A stretch of DNA of 64,000 nucleotides from Clostridia bacterium (GCA_021205365.1 JAJPXP010000010.1:140711-204710), one strand, 5' to 3'. Shown: positions 8,009-19,599, counted from the first letter of the stretch. The notes: generated by a model not told the origin, from the letters alone. Numbers and translations: made by a program.

Positions 8009-8509
8009 ATGACATTAGATCTAGTTTCCATTGTCCCGTGGGAAATTATTACACAGCTGATAAACCTGCTGTTATTATTCCTGCTGCTCAAACACTTTCT
8101 TTTCAAGCCCGTACAGAACGTTCTGAACGCGCGCCAGGCAGAAATTGACAAGAACTACGCCGACGCGGAAGCAGCTCAGACCAGAGCGGAAGAGCTGCGT
8201 GACGAATACGAGAAGCGCATTGCCGACGCAAAGGCAGAAGCTGCTGACATTACCAAGGCTGCAAACCAGAAGGCACAGGCCCACTACGACGAGGTTGTAG
8301 GAGAGGCGAAGGCCGACGCTGCACGCCTGAAGCAGAAGGCAGAGGCGCAGATCGAGCAGGAAAAGAAGAAGGCCATGAACGAACTCAAGGACGAAATCTC
8401 CGGCATTGCTGTCGATATCGCAGCGAAGGTTGTCGAGCGCGAAATTGATGAAAAGGATCATGAGGCGCTGATTTCGGAGTTTATCAAGGGTGTAGGTGAA
8501 GCTTCATGA
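8009..8509 (+). CDS. atpF: ATP synthase F0 subunit b
   Basis: 166-residue peripheral stalk subunit. One N-terminal membrane helix 'LINLLLLFLLLKHFLF' (about residues 17-32) is followed by a long, charged, Ala/Lys/Glu-rich coiled coil to the end, as in all b subunits. The dimer links subunit a to delta and alpha. An AAAGGAGAA site lies 13 bases before the ATG. The stop overlaps atpH by 4 bases. A small hairpin TCCTGC/GCAGGA lies in the 62-base gap after atpE. Confidence 0.93.
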   Translation: MTLDLVSIVPWEIITQLINLLLLFLLLKHFLFKPVQNVLNARQAEIDKNYADAEAAQTRAEELRDEYEKRIADAKAEAADITKAANQKAQAHYDEVVGEAKADAARLKQKAEAQIEQEKKKAMNELKDEISGIAVDIAAKVVEREIDEKDHEALISEFIKGVGEAS

Positions 8510-9045
8510 CAGAGATTGCAAAAGCATACGGCAAAACGCTGTACGATTTGGCAGTCGAATGTGAAAGCGTAGAGCAGATGCTCGATGAAATCACAATCCT
8601 TCGACAGGCTTTCGAGGAAAATCCGCAGTTTCTGACCCTGATGGGCACGCCGAACCTCAAGAAAGAGGAACGCGTTGCCATCGTGGATGAAACCTTTGGC
8701 GGGAAAATCCATATTTATCTGCTCAATTTCCTAAAAGTACTCGTGGAGAACGGCGCATCCCATGAATTTATGGATGCTGCCAAGCAGTTCCGCAGAGAGT
8801 ACAACTGGGAAAACGGGATTGAAACCGTGACGGTGGTATCCGCCGTTGCGCTCGATGCCGCACAGGAGTCCGAACTGGTCAAAAAGCTGCGTGAGCTGAC
8901 CGGTAAGAAAATCCAGCTGGAGAAGACTGTTGATCCGTCTGTTATGGGCGGTATCCGCCTGCAGATGGATGGACTTCAGATGGACGGCACCGTAAAGAAT
9001 AAACTGGATGCGATCCGCAGCCGCCTGCTGCACACCATCGCATAA
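8506..9045 (+). CDS. atpH: ATP synthase F1 subunit delta
   Basis: 179-residue delta subunit (OSCP-like) that joins the b stalk to the top of F1. The N-terminal helical domain begins 'AKAYGKTLYDLAVE', as usual, and the C-terminal strand 'PSVMGGIRLQMDGLQMDGTVKNKL' matches the family's conserved end. It is translationally coupled to atpF through an ATGA overlap, and atpA follows 20 bases later. Confidence 0.93.
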   Translation: MTEIAKAYGKTLYDLAVECESVEQMLDEITILRQAFEENPQFLTLMGTPNLKKEERVAIVDETFGGKIHIYLLNFLKVLVENGASHEFMDAAKQFRREYNWENGIETVTVVSAVALDAAQESELVKKLRELTGKKIQLEKTVDPSVMGGIRLQMDGLQMDGTVKNKLDAIRSRLLHTIA

Positions 9046-9050
9046 GTTAG

Positions 9051-10577
<1,527 letters not shown>

Positions 10578-10589
10578 GGAGGCTGAGAC

Positions 10590-11447
10590 ATGGGAGCCTC
10601 TATGAAGGAAATTAAGCTCCGCATCAAGAGTGTGCAGAGCACCCGGCAGATCACCAAGGCAATGGAACTGGTTGCGTCCTCCAAGGTACGCCGTGCCAGG
10701 GAGCGCATCGAACGTACAGAGCCGTATTTCAACAGCCTGTATGAGACCATGACCGGCATTGCCTATGGCAAGCGTGATTTTACCTCCCCGTTTGTAGAGC
10801 CGCGGGAGGAAATCAAAAAGGTCTGCTATGTTATCATCGCAGGCGACAGAGGCCTCGCAGGCGGTTATAACAGCAATATTATGAAGCTGGTTGAAAGCCA
10901 TATCACAGAGCATGGACATGATTTCTGCGTGGTGCCGGTGGGCAAGAAGGCTGCCGAGTACTGCCAGCGCAAGGAAATGGAAATCCTGACAGACCAGTAC
11001 AGGCTCGTGGAAACTGTCACCATCGGCAATTGCATGGAGGCAGCGCATCTTCTGGCAGATGAGTTCCGCAAGGGCGCGTTTGACGAGCTGTATATCGTCT
11101 ACACCAATTTTGTTTCCATGCTGACACAGCGCCCAATTGCCATGCAGGTTCTGCCGATTCCGTACGAAAAGGAAGCGGCTAAGGATGATGTGAAGAGCCT
11201 TATCCTGTATGAACCCAGCCCGGAAGCTGTTTTCAATGCAGTTGTTCCGGAGTATATTTCCGGTATTTTCTATGGCGCACTTTGCCAGTCCTATGCATCT
11301 GAGCAGGCTGCACGCCGCACCGCAATGGATTCGGCGAGCAAGAACGCGGATGAAATGATTGAAGATCTGAGCCTGAAGTATAACCGTGCACGCCAGGGCG
11401 CGATTACCCAGGAAATTACCGAAATTGTAGCCGGTGCGGAACATTAA
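10590..11447 (+). CDS. atpG: ATP synthase F1 subunit gamma
   Basis: 285-residue central shaft. The N-terminal coiled coil 'IKSVQSTRQITKAMELVASSK' and the C-terminal 'SASKNADEMIEDLSLKYNRARQ' followed by 'ITQEITEIVAGAE' are the family's two signature helices that rotate inside the alpha-beta ring. AAGGAGG lies 8 bases before ATG 10590; an internal ATG at 10602 is a less likely start. Forty bases separate it from atpD. Confidence 0.96.
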   Translation: MGASMKEIKLRIKSVQSTRQITKAMELVASSKVRRARERIERTEPYFNSLYETMTGIAYGKRDFTSPFVEPREEIKKVCYVIIAGDRGLAGGYNSNIMKLVESHITEHGHDFCVVPVGKKAAEYCQRKEMEILTDQYRLVETVTIGNCMEAAHLLADEFRKGAFDELYIVYTNFVSMLTQRPIAMQVLPIPYEKEAAKDDVKSLILYEPSPEAVFNAVVPEYISGIFYGALCQSYASEQAARRTAMDSASKNADEMIEDLSLKYNRARQGAITQEITEIVAGAEH

Positions 11448-11469
11448 CCCCCAGCTGCATGTCTGATAA

Positions 11470-12885
<1,416 letters not shown>

Positions 12886-12888
12886 CGC

Positions 12889-13287
12889 ATGAGTGTATTC
12901 CATCTGAAGATCGTCACGGCTGATGGCAAATTCTTCGACGGTGAGGCAGAACGCGTACTGGTGCGTACCATTGACGGCGATGTCTGCATTTTGGCAAAGC
13001 ATATGCCATATATGACTGCGCTGGGTATGGGTGAATGCCGTGTAACTGGCAGCGATGGCGAGACACGCCGTGCGGCCTGCATGGGCGGCCTGCTGTCTGT
13101 CATGAACGATGAAGTCACTCTGGTGGCAACCACGTTTGAATGGGCGGAGGACATCGATGTTTCCCGTGCAGAACGTGCACGCCAGAGGGCGGAGGAGCTG
13201 CTGCAGAAGCATATAGAAGCACGCGATCTGGAGCTGGCTCAGGCGAAGCTGAAGCGTGCACTGACCCGAATCCAGGTTGGAAAATAA
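12889..13287 (+). CDS. atpC: ATP synthase F1 subunit epsilon
   Basis: 132-residue epsilon subunit: an N-terminal beta sandwich of about 85 residues ('MSVFHLKIVTADGKFFDGEAERV') and a C-terminal helical hairpin with an Arg/Ala-rich pattern. It regulates ATP hydrolysis and couples gamma to the c ring. It starts 3 bases after atpD and is the last gene of the operon, directly followed by a strong terminator. Confidence 0.94.
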   Translation: MSVFHLKIVTADGKFFDGEAERVLVRTIDGDVCILAKHMPYMTALGMGECRVTGSDGETRRAACMGGLLSVMNDEVTLVATTFEWAEDIDVSRAERARQRAEELLQKHIEARDLELAQAKLKRALTRIQVGK

Positions 13288-13304
13288 AATATAGTGTTGT
13301 AAAG

Positions 13305-13340
13305 ACCGGCTGGTATTGGAAAATACTGGCCGGTTTTTTT
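13305..13340 (+). terminator. Terminator of the atp operon
   Basis: Continuous 13-bp stem (two G-U pairs) starting ACCGGC and ending GCCGGT, with a GGAA tetraloop, then seven T. A second, overlapping inverted repeat GGCCGGTTTTTTT/AAAAAAACCGGCC spans 13328-13363. Confidence 0.92.
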
Positions 13341-13379
13341 ATTTTTCCGTAAAAAAACCGGCCAAACAACGGGAAAAAC

Positions 13380-13408
13380 GTGACAGCAGCAGTTTGCCAT
13401 GATATAAT
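13380..13408 (+). promoter_or_regulatory. Sigma-A promoter of the envelope gene trio
   Basis: GTGACA (13380-13385), 17-base spacer, perfect TATAAT (13403-13408), 43 bases before the zinc-ribbon/YARHG gene. Confidence 0.75.
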
Positions 13409-13450
13409 GATTGTGTTTACACAGAATAAAAAGTTCAGGAGGAGATATGT

Positions 13451-14200
13451 ATGTATTGCAATCGTTGTGGTACATTTATGCCGGATACAGCCGAGTTTTG
13501 TCCGAATTGCGGCAGCCGTGTGCGGCATACACAGCAGATACCGGTTCGTGAAGCACCTGTAAAGGGCAGCAAAAACAGTGTCCTGATCGGTGCAATCGTT
13601 GCCGTAGCAGTTGTCATTGTAGTATGCATTGTCTGCTTTACGATTGTGATGAAGGGAAATCAGGATGCGCAGCTGGCAGCAGCGCAGAGTGCAGTGGCAG
13701 CGCAGGACGAACAAAACAGTGCAGCTGCTGATACGCGCACAAGCCAAAATGATACGTCTGCCAATACCGGTAATACATCTGGCAGCACAGACACCAGCAC
13801 TGCGGCACAGGATGAGGAAGATACCGTATCCGGTACAGACAACAGTACCAACGTGACCAATAACTATTATTATTACGGTACAGGCGCTGTAAGGGATAAC
13901 GATTATTATACAAAGTCGGTCAGCTCAGGTTATCTGTGGCCGACAGATACACAGTATATTTCATTCTCAGATCTGAGTGGTTTGAATCAGGATACCGTGG
14001 CAGCAATCCGCAATGAGATTTATGCACGCCATGGCTATGCGTTTACCACAACACGCTGGCAGGATTATTTTTCTGCAAAGACATGGTATCATCGCGACAG
14101 CACCTGCACGGAATCCACCATCAATGGACGGCTGTCTTCGCTGGAACGTACCAATATCAGTACCATTGTTTCCTATGAGGAGAGCAAGGGATGGCGTTAA
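13451..14200 (+). CDS. Zinc-ribbon membrane protein with extracellular YARHG domain
   Basis: 249 residues. The cytoplasmic N-terminus holds a zinc ribbon with Cys 3, 6, 17 and 20 ('MYCNRCG', 'FCPNCGS'). A single membrane helix runs from about residue 42 to 65. A low-complexity Gln/Ala/Ser/Thr linker to about residue 135 follows. The C-terminal YARHG domain contains 'IRNEIYARHGYAF' and 'YFSAKTWYHRD'. YARHG domains are extracellular and probably bind cell-wall or surface material; the exact role is unknown. It starts after an AGGAGGAG site and overlaps the amidase gene by 10 bases, so it is likely a wall-sensing or wall-binding partner of that enzyme (inference). Confidence 0.82.
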   Translation: MYCNRCGTFMPDTAEFCPNCGSRVRHTQQIPVREAPVKGSKNSVLIGAIVAVAVVIVVCIVCFTIVMKGNQDAQLAAAQSAVAAQDEQNSAAADTRTSQNDTSANTGNTSGSTDTSTAAQDEEDTVSGTDNSTNVTNNYYYYGTGAVRDNDYYTKSVSSGYLWPTDTQYISFSDLSGLNQDTVAAIRNEIYARHGYAFTTTRWQDYFSAKTWYHRDSTCTESTINGRLSSLERTNISTIVSYEESKGWR

Positions 14201-15051
14201 AACGATTGATTGCGGGCAGTCTGATGATTGCCTGCATCTTATGTGGCTGCGGAAATCAGCAGTCCGGAGCGGGACAGGCCGGCTCTGGTTCCGGTGAACC
14301 GCAGCATGTACAGGATGCCGCCGGTTCAGGCAGCGCCGGGGAAGATGCGTCCATAGAGGATGAGCTGGTTGATCCGCCTCTGGGAGATGAGGCAGCCAGT
14401 AAAGAAGTTGAGGCATTGCCGTTGTCCGGTCTGGTGATCTGTCTGGATCCGGGGCATGGCATTACCAGCGCAAGCAAGCAGGAGCAGGTTTCCCCTGTCT
14501 CATCGGAAACCAAGCCAGCTTATGTCAGCGGAGCCGAAGGCAACAGCCAAACAGAGGAAGCCTTGAATCTGGCCGTGGCACAGATGACCCGTACCGAATT
14601 GGAATCGCTGGGTGCACAGGTCGTTATGACCCGTGAGACCGATGAAGCTACGGTCAGCAATATCGAACGGGCGCAGATTGCCAATCAGGCGCAGGCGGAT
14701 CTGTGTATCCGCATCCATGCAGATGGTTCGGACGATTCTTCGGTATATGGCATGTCAATGCAGGTGCCGTCCGGCAGTCTGCTGGGCACGCCGTCCATTG
14801 AAGCTCCGAGCGCACAGGCTGCGGAGATTATTTTACAGACAGTGACGGAAGCTACCGGTGCACGCAACCGGGGCTTGGTACAACGCAGTGACCTGACAGG
14901 CTTCAACTGGTCTGAGGTTCCCTGCATTTTGTTGGAAATGGGCTTTTTGAGCAATGCAGATGAGGACGCAAAGCTGGCAGCACAGGAATACCGCCAGCAG
15001 ATTGCTTCCGGCATTGCAGAAGGCGTATGCCGCTGGGTAAGTGTAAGATAA
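14191..15051 (+). CDS. N-acetylmuramoyl-L-alanine amidase lipoprotein (Amidase_3)
   Basis: Cleaves the amide between N-acetylmuramic acid and the peptide stem. The N-terminal signal 'LIAGSLMIACILCGCGN' ends in a lipobox, predicting a lipid-anchored exported enzyme. A Ser/Gly-rich linker follows to about residue 80. The Amidase_3 zinc ligands are visible: His in 'CLDPGHG', Glu in 'YVSGAEGN' and His in 'CIRIHADG'. The catalytic glutamate is in 'ILLEMGFLSNADED'. It overlaps the YARHG gene by 10 bases and is followed 22 bases later by a large membrane protein. It resembles CwlD/AmiC-type enzymes; its stage of action is not evident. Confidence 0.9.
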   Translation: MALKRLIAGSLMIACILCGCGNQQSGAGQAGSGSGEPQHVQDAAGSGSAGEDASIEDELVDPPLGDEAASKEVEALPLSGLVICLDPGHGITSASKQEQVSPVSSETKPAYVSGAEGNSQTEEALNLAVAQMTRTELESLGAQVVMTRETDEATVSNIERAQIANQAQADLCIRIHADGSDDSSVYGMSMQVPSGSLLGTPSIEAPSAQAAEIILQTVTEATGARNRGLVQRSDLTGFNWSEVPCILLEMGFLSNADEDAKLAAQEYRQQIASGIAEGVCRWVSVR

Positions 15052-15073
15052 GGGTAAAGAAGGTTGATACAAT

Positions 15074-17218
15074 ATGAATTTTACCATCGATAGTACATTT
15101 GGTATTGCAGCACAGACCTTTACATCACTGTATGCCGGTGTGCCTGCCAAAATTCTGGTGCTGGTGATTGCACTGCTGCTTTGCTTTATGGGCTACAGGC
15201 TGACCCGCTGGGCAAGTGCGCTGTATGGCGTGATTACCGGCGTGGGAATTGGTATCTGTGCAACCGGACTGATTTCTTTTGAGTCATCACAGATGCATAG
15301 CCTGATGCTGACAATATTTGCCATGCTAATTGGCGGCATTGTATTGGGGGCGCTTGCATTTCGGTTCCAACGTCTGGGACTTTTCCTCATCTGCGGTTTT
15401 CTGGGTGTACTGGTTGGCTATGTACCGGCAACCTTTGTCGCAGAAGTGTCCCCTGAGGGTTTTTGGAGCGTGCTGCTGGTATGCGGCGTGCTGTTCGGTA
15501 TTACAGGCATACTGTTTGTAAAGCCAGCGTATGTGATTGCTACCAGCCTTTCCGGCATTCCTGCGGGCATTGCACTGGCAGGACTGCTGGGCAGACAGTC
15601 TGTATTGATTTTTGCCATTCTCGGCGGTGTGCTGGCTATATTGGGTTTTGCAGTACAGTTGTATTTGCTCCATCGGCAGGAAACAGCAGAGGAAAAGGTA
15701 TCTGCAGAGGATATCTTGCAGGATACAGATCCCCATCTTCCGGTTATCCCGAATGAACCGGAAGGCGAGCCGGATGATATTGATAAGATTTCCCACAGAG
15801 TTGCTGAGCATATCGGTATAACTGGTTCCTTTAAGACGGACCCGTTCCTGGTTTCGGATGCGCCGGAAACGGTGGAAGACAGCACGATGATGATTCCGAA
15901 GGCAGAAGAAGAAACAGATTCTATGGTGATTCCGCAGGAGGGACCGGAAGAAGATCTGCAGCCGACAGAGCCGGAAATCTTGACGGGGCTGGAAGAAGAT
16001 GATTCACAACCGGCAAACGAGAAAATACCCGAGCAGGCAGCGAAGTTTGCATGGGCTGAAGAAGACAAGATCGTTCCACAGGAATCTCCAGACAAGCCAG
16101 AGGAAGCAGTGTCTGCAGAGCTGCCGGACGAAACGACAGAAGCGGAAACGGTAGAAGACCGTACGATGGTGATTCCAAAGGCAGAGGAGACGCCGGAGGA
16201 AAATATATCGAATCTTGCATGGATGGAAGAACAAAAGGTTGTTCCAGAAGAGCAGGCAGAAAATGCTGTGGAAGAACAGAATGAGAACACAGATGCAGCA
16301 CCAGCAGAGGAAGAAAACCTGCAGGAAGAACCGGAAAAGCTGGAAGAAAGCATTCCGGAGCCGAAGAAAAACAGAAGATGGTTTTTCTTTAAACGAAAAG
16401 AGAAAAAACAGGTGGAACAGCCAGAACCGGCAGAGCAGCCTGAGGAAACCGTGGAAGCGCCTGTGCAGCCAGAGCTTGCTGATATAATTTTGGAACCGAA
16501 AGAAGCCCTGGAAGCTGGACTGGATACAGATATAGACTGCGAAGATGAACCGGAAGCAGCGGAAGATATTGCGCTTGCGCTGGATGCAGTCATTGCGGAG
16601 GTACAGCAGGGAGAATTACAGGCATCAGACCAGTCTGATGCAGAACAGGCGGAACTGCTGGATCAAATAGAAGTTGTGGCGGAGTCGGCTGTATCTGCCG
16701 ATGCAAAGCTGACAGAGGTCCTGCAGGAGATTGCAGCGGCTGCAGAGGAAGATGCAGCTGATGTGGATGTCGGCCAGGCAGATGTTTTGCAGGAGCTGGA
16801 AACAGAGCAGCTTGACGTGGAAGACAGTTTCATAATGACGGAAGAGATTCCGGCAGAGAACTTCCAGGCAGCAGAAGTGCCCGCAAAAAAGAGGCATTCC
16901 GGCGTCATGAGCGTGATAGCATCTATTGTACTGATTGCAGCAGCACTGGTATTTGCAGCAGTTGGCATTCAGTATGTTGAAATTATGCTGGCGTTGTGTT
17001 TTGCCGGTTATGTGCAGAAGCATTACCGTTCTACAGCATTTGCCTGTGCAATCCTGTGTGTGCGCCGTGCAGTTGATATCGTGCTGCTTGTCATGCAGCA
17101 CGGCAGCTGGATGACGATTGGACTGCATGTGGTTTCCTGCATCATTTTCCTTGTGCTGACTTTTACTGCATTGCGTGCGTTTTTCCATACACGGTATGCA
17201 GCAGACAAAACAGAATAA
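15074..17218 (+). CDS. Large membrane protein with DUF4203-like N-terminus and acidic repeat region
   Basis: 714 residues. Residues 1-205 form about seven membrane helices resembling the DUF4203/TMEM198 fold. Residues about 210-610 are strongly acidic (Glu/Ala/Pro-rich) and probably disordered. They contain a two-module repeat: 'ETVEDSTMMIPKAEEE' (from 265) and 'FAWAEEDKIVPQE' (325), then 'ETVEDRTMVIPKAEET' (358) and 'LAWMEEQKVVPEE' (381). A basic patch 'KKNRRWFFFKRKEKK' lies between. The C-terminal 105 residues hold about four more helices. No enzymatic motif is visible and the function is unknown. It is in one operon with the amidase and ends at a terminator. Confidence 0.72.
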   Translation: MNFTIDSTFGIAAQTFTSLYAGVPAKILVLVIALLLCFMGYRLTRWASALYGVITGVGIGICATGLISFESSQMHSLMLTIFAMLIGGIVLGALAFRFQRLGLFLICGFLGVLVGYVPATFVAEVSPEGFWSVLLVCGVLFGITGILFVKPAYVIATSLSGIPAGIALAGLLGRQSVLIFAILGGVLAILGFAVQLYLLHRQETAEEKVSAEDILQDTDPHLPVIPNEPEGEPDDIDKISHRVAEHIGITGSFKTDPFLVSDAPETVEDSTMMIPKAEEETDSMVIPQEGPEEDLQPTEPEILTGLEEDDSQPANEKIPEQAAKFAWAEEDKIVPQESPDKPEEAVSAELPDETTEAETVEDRTMVIPKAEETPEENISNLAWMEEQKVVPEEQAENAVEEQNENTDAAPAEEENLQEEPEKLEESIPEPKKNRRWFFFKRKEKKQVEQPEPAEQPEETVEAPVQPELADIILEPKEALEAGLDTDIDCEDEPEAAEDIALALDAVIAEVQQGELQASDQSDAEQAELLDQIEVVAESAVSADAKLTEVLQEIAAAAEEDAADVDVGQADVLQELETEQLDVEDSFIMTEEIPAENFQAAEVPAKKRHSGVMSVIASIVLIAAALVFAAVGIQYVEIMLALCFAGYVQKHYRSTAFACAILCVRRAVDIVLLVMQHGSWMTIGLHVVSCIIFLVLTFTALRAFFHTRYAADKTE

Positions 17219-17225
17219 AGGATAA

Positions 17226-17274
17226 AAACCCGCTGAAACAAAGATGGTTGCCATCTTCTTTCAGCGGGTTTCTG
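17226..17274 (+). terminator. Terminator of the envelope trio
   Basis: Perfect 13-bp AAACCCGCTGAAA/TTTCAGCGGGTTT with an inner GATGG/CCATC stem, 7 bases after the stop codon. Confidence 0.88.
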
Positions 17275-17315
17275 TATGATGCCGTTTTCAGGTGTGGAAA
17301 ACATGCCGTAAAATT

Positions 17316-17348
17316 GAAATGAGACGGTTCACCCAACCGTCTCATTTC
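17316..17348. repeat. Perfect 14-bp palindrome
   Basis: GAAATGAGACGGTT and AACCGTCTCATTTC around a 5-base loop. It is followed by a CT-rich run, not a clear T tract. It could be a second terminator or a protein-binding site. Confidence 0.6.
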
Positions 17349-17643
17349 TCTCTCTTCTCTGTATGGCATTCTACTCACGCCTTCTGTATAAGGCGGGTAT
17401 GCAAGTACTCCTGCTTAAAAGTACAGTTATTAATATATCACAATGTGCAGGGAAAGAGTAGTGGCAAACCTTATAAAATAAACCCGATTTTTTTGTGCAA
17501 AAAGCTTATGCCTCCACGGCGCAGTACAGAGCGGGCACAGCAGAATCACGGTTCCGGGCGGATTTTGAACTATACTTCGCAGACGGATGGAAAAATAATT
17601 GTATTTTTGGAAAAGAAAAGCGGAATACCACGCAAAATTGTGC
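17349..17643. other. Non-coding gap before the EamA transporter gene
   Basis: About 300 bases with no ORF that has a ribosome site and credible sequence. Only the -10/operator element at 17644-17659 near its end stands out. Confidence 0.5.
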
Positions 17644-17659
17644 TATACTTGTCAAGTAT
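17644..17659 (+). promoter_or_regulatory. -10 element fused to a perfect palindrome
   Basis: TATACT (17644-17649) overlaps the perfect dyad ATACTTG-T-CAAGTAT (17645-17659), 30 bases before the transporter ATG. I see no good -35, which suggests an activated or tightly repressed promoter. Confidence 0.5.
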
Positions 17660-17689
17660 GCGAAATTTTCATGAATGGAGGAATGAAAC

Positions 17690-18589
17690 ATGCAGGCTAA
17701 AACACGTTCTGCATGGATGGTTGCGGGTGCAGGCGCATTATGGGGATTGATTTCCCTGTTTGTACGCATCCTGCAGGCTGATGGATTGACATCCCTGCAG
17801 ATTGTATTTTTCCGCAATCTGCTGGCAGCAGCTGCTTTGGGGATTATTATTTGGGTGAAGGAGAGAAAGCTGCCGCGGTTCCGTCTGCGGGATATCTGGA
17901 TGTTTATCGGGACCGGTATGATTAGCATTGCCCTGTTCAATTACTGCTATTTCGCGGCGTTGACACAGAGCAGCGTAGCCGTGGCATCCCTGCTTCTGTA
18001 TACATCACCGATTTTTATTATGGTATTGTCTGCGATTTTGTTTCAGGAACGCATGACCAAGCAGAAACTTCTGTCCCTCGTGATTACCATTGCAGGCTGT
18101 GCCTGCATCACGGGTGTATTTTCCGAGGCACAGACTGTTGCGCTGGCAACGGTGTTGCTGGGACTGGGTTCTGGCCTGTTTTATGGACTGTACAGTATCT
18201 TCGGAAAATTTGCGCTGCGGGAATACAATGCGATGACAGTATCGTTTTATACCTTTGTGTTTGCTGCCATTGCCACCGCACCGTTTTGTGCGGCGGGCTG
18301 TATACAGTTTACCGCACACCATCCCGGTGACCTGCTGATTGGAACCGGGCTTGCTGTTATCAGTACGGTCGCACCGTTTTTGCTGTATACGGGAGGATTG
18401 AATGGCATCCAGGCATCCAGGGCTGCTGTGCTGGCAACTGTGGAGCCGCTGGTGGGAAGCCTGCTGGGCGTGATTGTTTTTGATGACCCGTTTACAATCT
18501 GGACGCTGCTGGGTATGGTTTTGATTTTTGGCGCCATTGCTGTACTGCAGCTTCCGGCACGCAGGAAAGCAGAGGAAATCCATGGATAG
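17690..18589 (+). CDS. EamA/DMT-superfamily transporter
   Basis: 299 residues with ten hydrophobic helices in two five-helix repeats, the EamA (RhaT-like) layout. The first repeat begins 'WMVAGAGALWGLISLFVRIL' and the second begins near 'VLLGLGSGLFYGLYSIFGKFAL'. Also typical are 'SVAVASLLLYTSPIFIMVLSAI' and 'RAAVLATVEPLVGSLLGVIVF'. Members export or import amino acids, purines or sugars; substrate unknown. It overlaps the next transporter gene by 8 bases, so the two are cotranscribed and perhaps handle related compounds. Confidence 0.88.
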   Translation: MQAKTRSAWMVAGAGALWGLISLFVRILQADGLTSLQIVFFRNLLAAAALGIIIWVKERKLPRFRLRDIWMFIGTGMISIALFNYCYFAALTQSSVAVASLLLYTSPIFIMVLSAILFQERMTKQKLLSLVITIAGCACITGVFSEAQTVALATVLLGLGSGLFYGLYSIFGKFALREYNAMTVSFYTFVFAAIATAPFCAAGCIQFTAHHPGDLLIGTGLAVISTVAPFLLYTGGLNGIQASRAAVLATVEPLVGSLLGVIVFDDPFTIWTLLGMVLIFGAIAVLQLPARRKAEEIHG

Positions 18590-19526
18590 CTTTCTGTTCA
18601 GCCTGAATGCCACAATGCCGGTTTTTCTGGTTATAGTGCTGGGATATGTTCTAAAACAAATCGGCATGTTCTCAGAGGAATTTTGTTCTGTAGCAAACCG
18701 GTATGTATTTAAGGTGGCATTGCCGGTACTGCTGTTCCGGGATATCGCACAGACGGATTTATATTCGGATTTTGATCTTACCTTTGTGCTGTATTGTGCT
18801 GGTGTCACGTCCTTGATGTTCTTCGGCATCTGGGTGCTTGCACTGAAACTGATGAAGGACAAATCCATGGTCGGTGCTTTTTCGCAGGCAGCAGCACGCG
18901 GCAGTGCGGCTGTCATGGGCATTGCATTTGTAGAGAATATCTATGGCAACGCCGGACTGACACCGCTGATGATTGTAGCCGCTGTGCCGTTGTATAATAT
19001 TTGTTCTGTTATCATCCTGACCTTCTCCGCAAATGGTGGACAACATGGCAGAGATGACATCAAGAAGGCATGTATCAATGTACTGAAAAATCCGATTATC
19101 CTCGGCATTTTTGCCGGATTGCCGTTTTCCCTGCTGCAAATTACCATCCCTACGATTCCGCTTAAGGCAATCGAAAGTATAGCTGCAACAGGCACCCCGG
19201 TTGCACTGCTGGTAGTCGGTGCAGGCTTTGAGGGAGCGAAGGCGCTGGCAAGGCTCAAACCGACGGTCATAGCCTCTGCGGTCAAGCTGGTGATTCTTCC
19301 GGCGGTGTTCCTGCCGCTTGCCGTTTATCTTGGGTTCAGAGGCGCCGAGATGGTGGCAATTCTAATCATGCTAGGCTCCCCGACAACGGTGAGCTGCTAC
19401 ATTATGGCAAAAAATATGGGGAATGATGGTGAGCTGTCCACGAGTATTATCGTACTGACGACGCTGCTGTCTTCTATCACATTAACCGGCTGGATTTTCT
19501 TCTTGCGGCTGACAGGGCTGGTTTAA
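18582..19526 (+). CDS. AEC-family transporter (auxin efflux carrier-like)
   Basis: 314 residues, about ten membrane helices in two halves. The N-terminus 'MDSFLFSLNATMPVFLVIVLGYVLKQIGMF' and the later 'LGSPTTVSCYIMAKNMGNDGELSTSIIVLTTLLSS' are hallmark stretches of the AEC (membrane transport protein) family, which export organic anions such as malate. ATG 18582 sits inside the last codons of the EamA gene and has AGAGGAA upstream; the 18528 start in the ORF track is too early. No terminator is evident after it. Confidence 0.88.
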   Translation: MDSFLFSLNATMPVFLVIVLGYVLKQIGMFSEEFCSVANRYVFKVALPVLLFRDIAQTDLYSDFDLTFVLYCAGVTSLMFFGIWVLALKLMKDKSMVGAFSQAAARGSAAVMGIAFVENIYGNAGLTPLMIVAAVPLYNICSVIILTFSANGGQHGRDDIKKACINVLKNPIILGIFAGLPFSLLQITIPTIPLKAIESIAATGTPVALLVVGAGFEGAKALARLKPTVIASAVKLVILPAVFLPLAVYLGFRGAEMVAILIMLGSPTTVSCYIMAKNMGNDGELSTSIIVLTTLLSSITLTGWIFFLRLTGLV

Positions 19527-19570
19527 TCGCCATAATCGTGGATTTTGTTCGGAAATGGATAGAACTTTCC

Positions 19571-19599
19571 TTGACATGCAGTTATCAAGATGAGATAAT
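19571..19599 (+). promoter_or_regulatory. Sigma-A promoter for rmlA
   Basis: Perfect TTGACA (19571-19576), 17-base spacer, GATAAT (19594-19599), 78 bases before the rmlA ATG. Confidence 0.78.
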
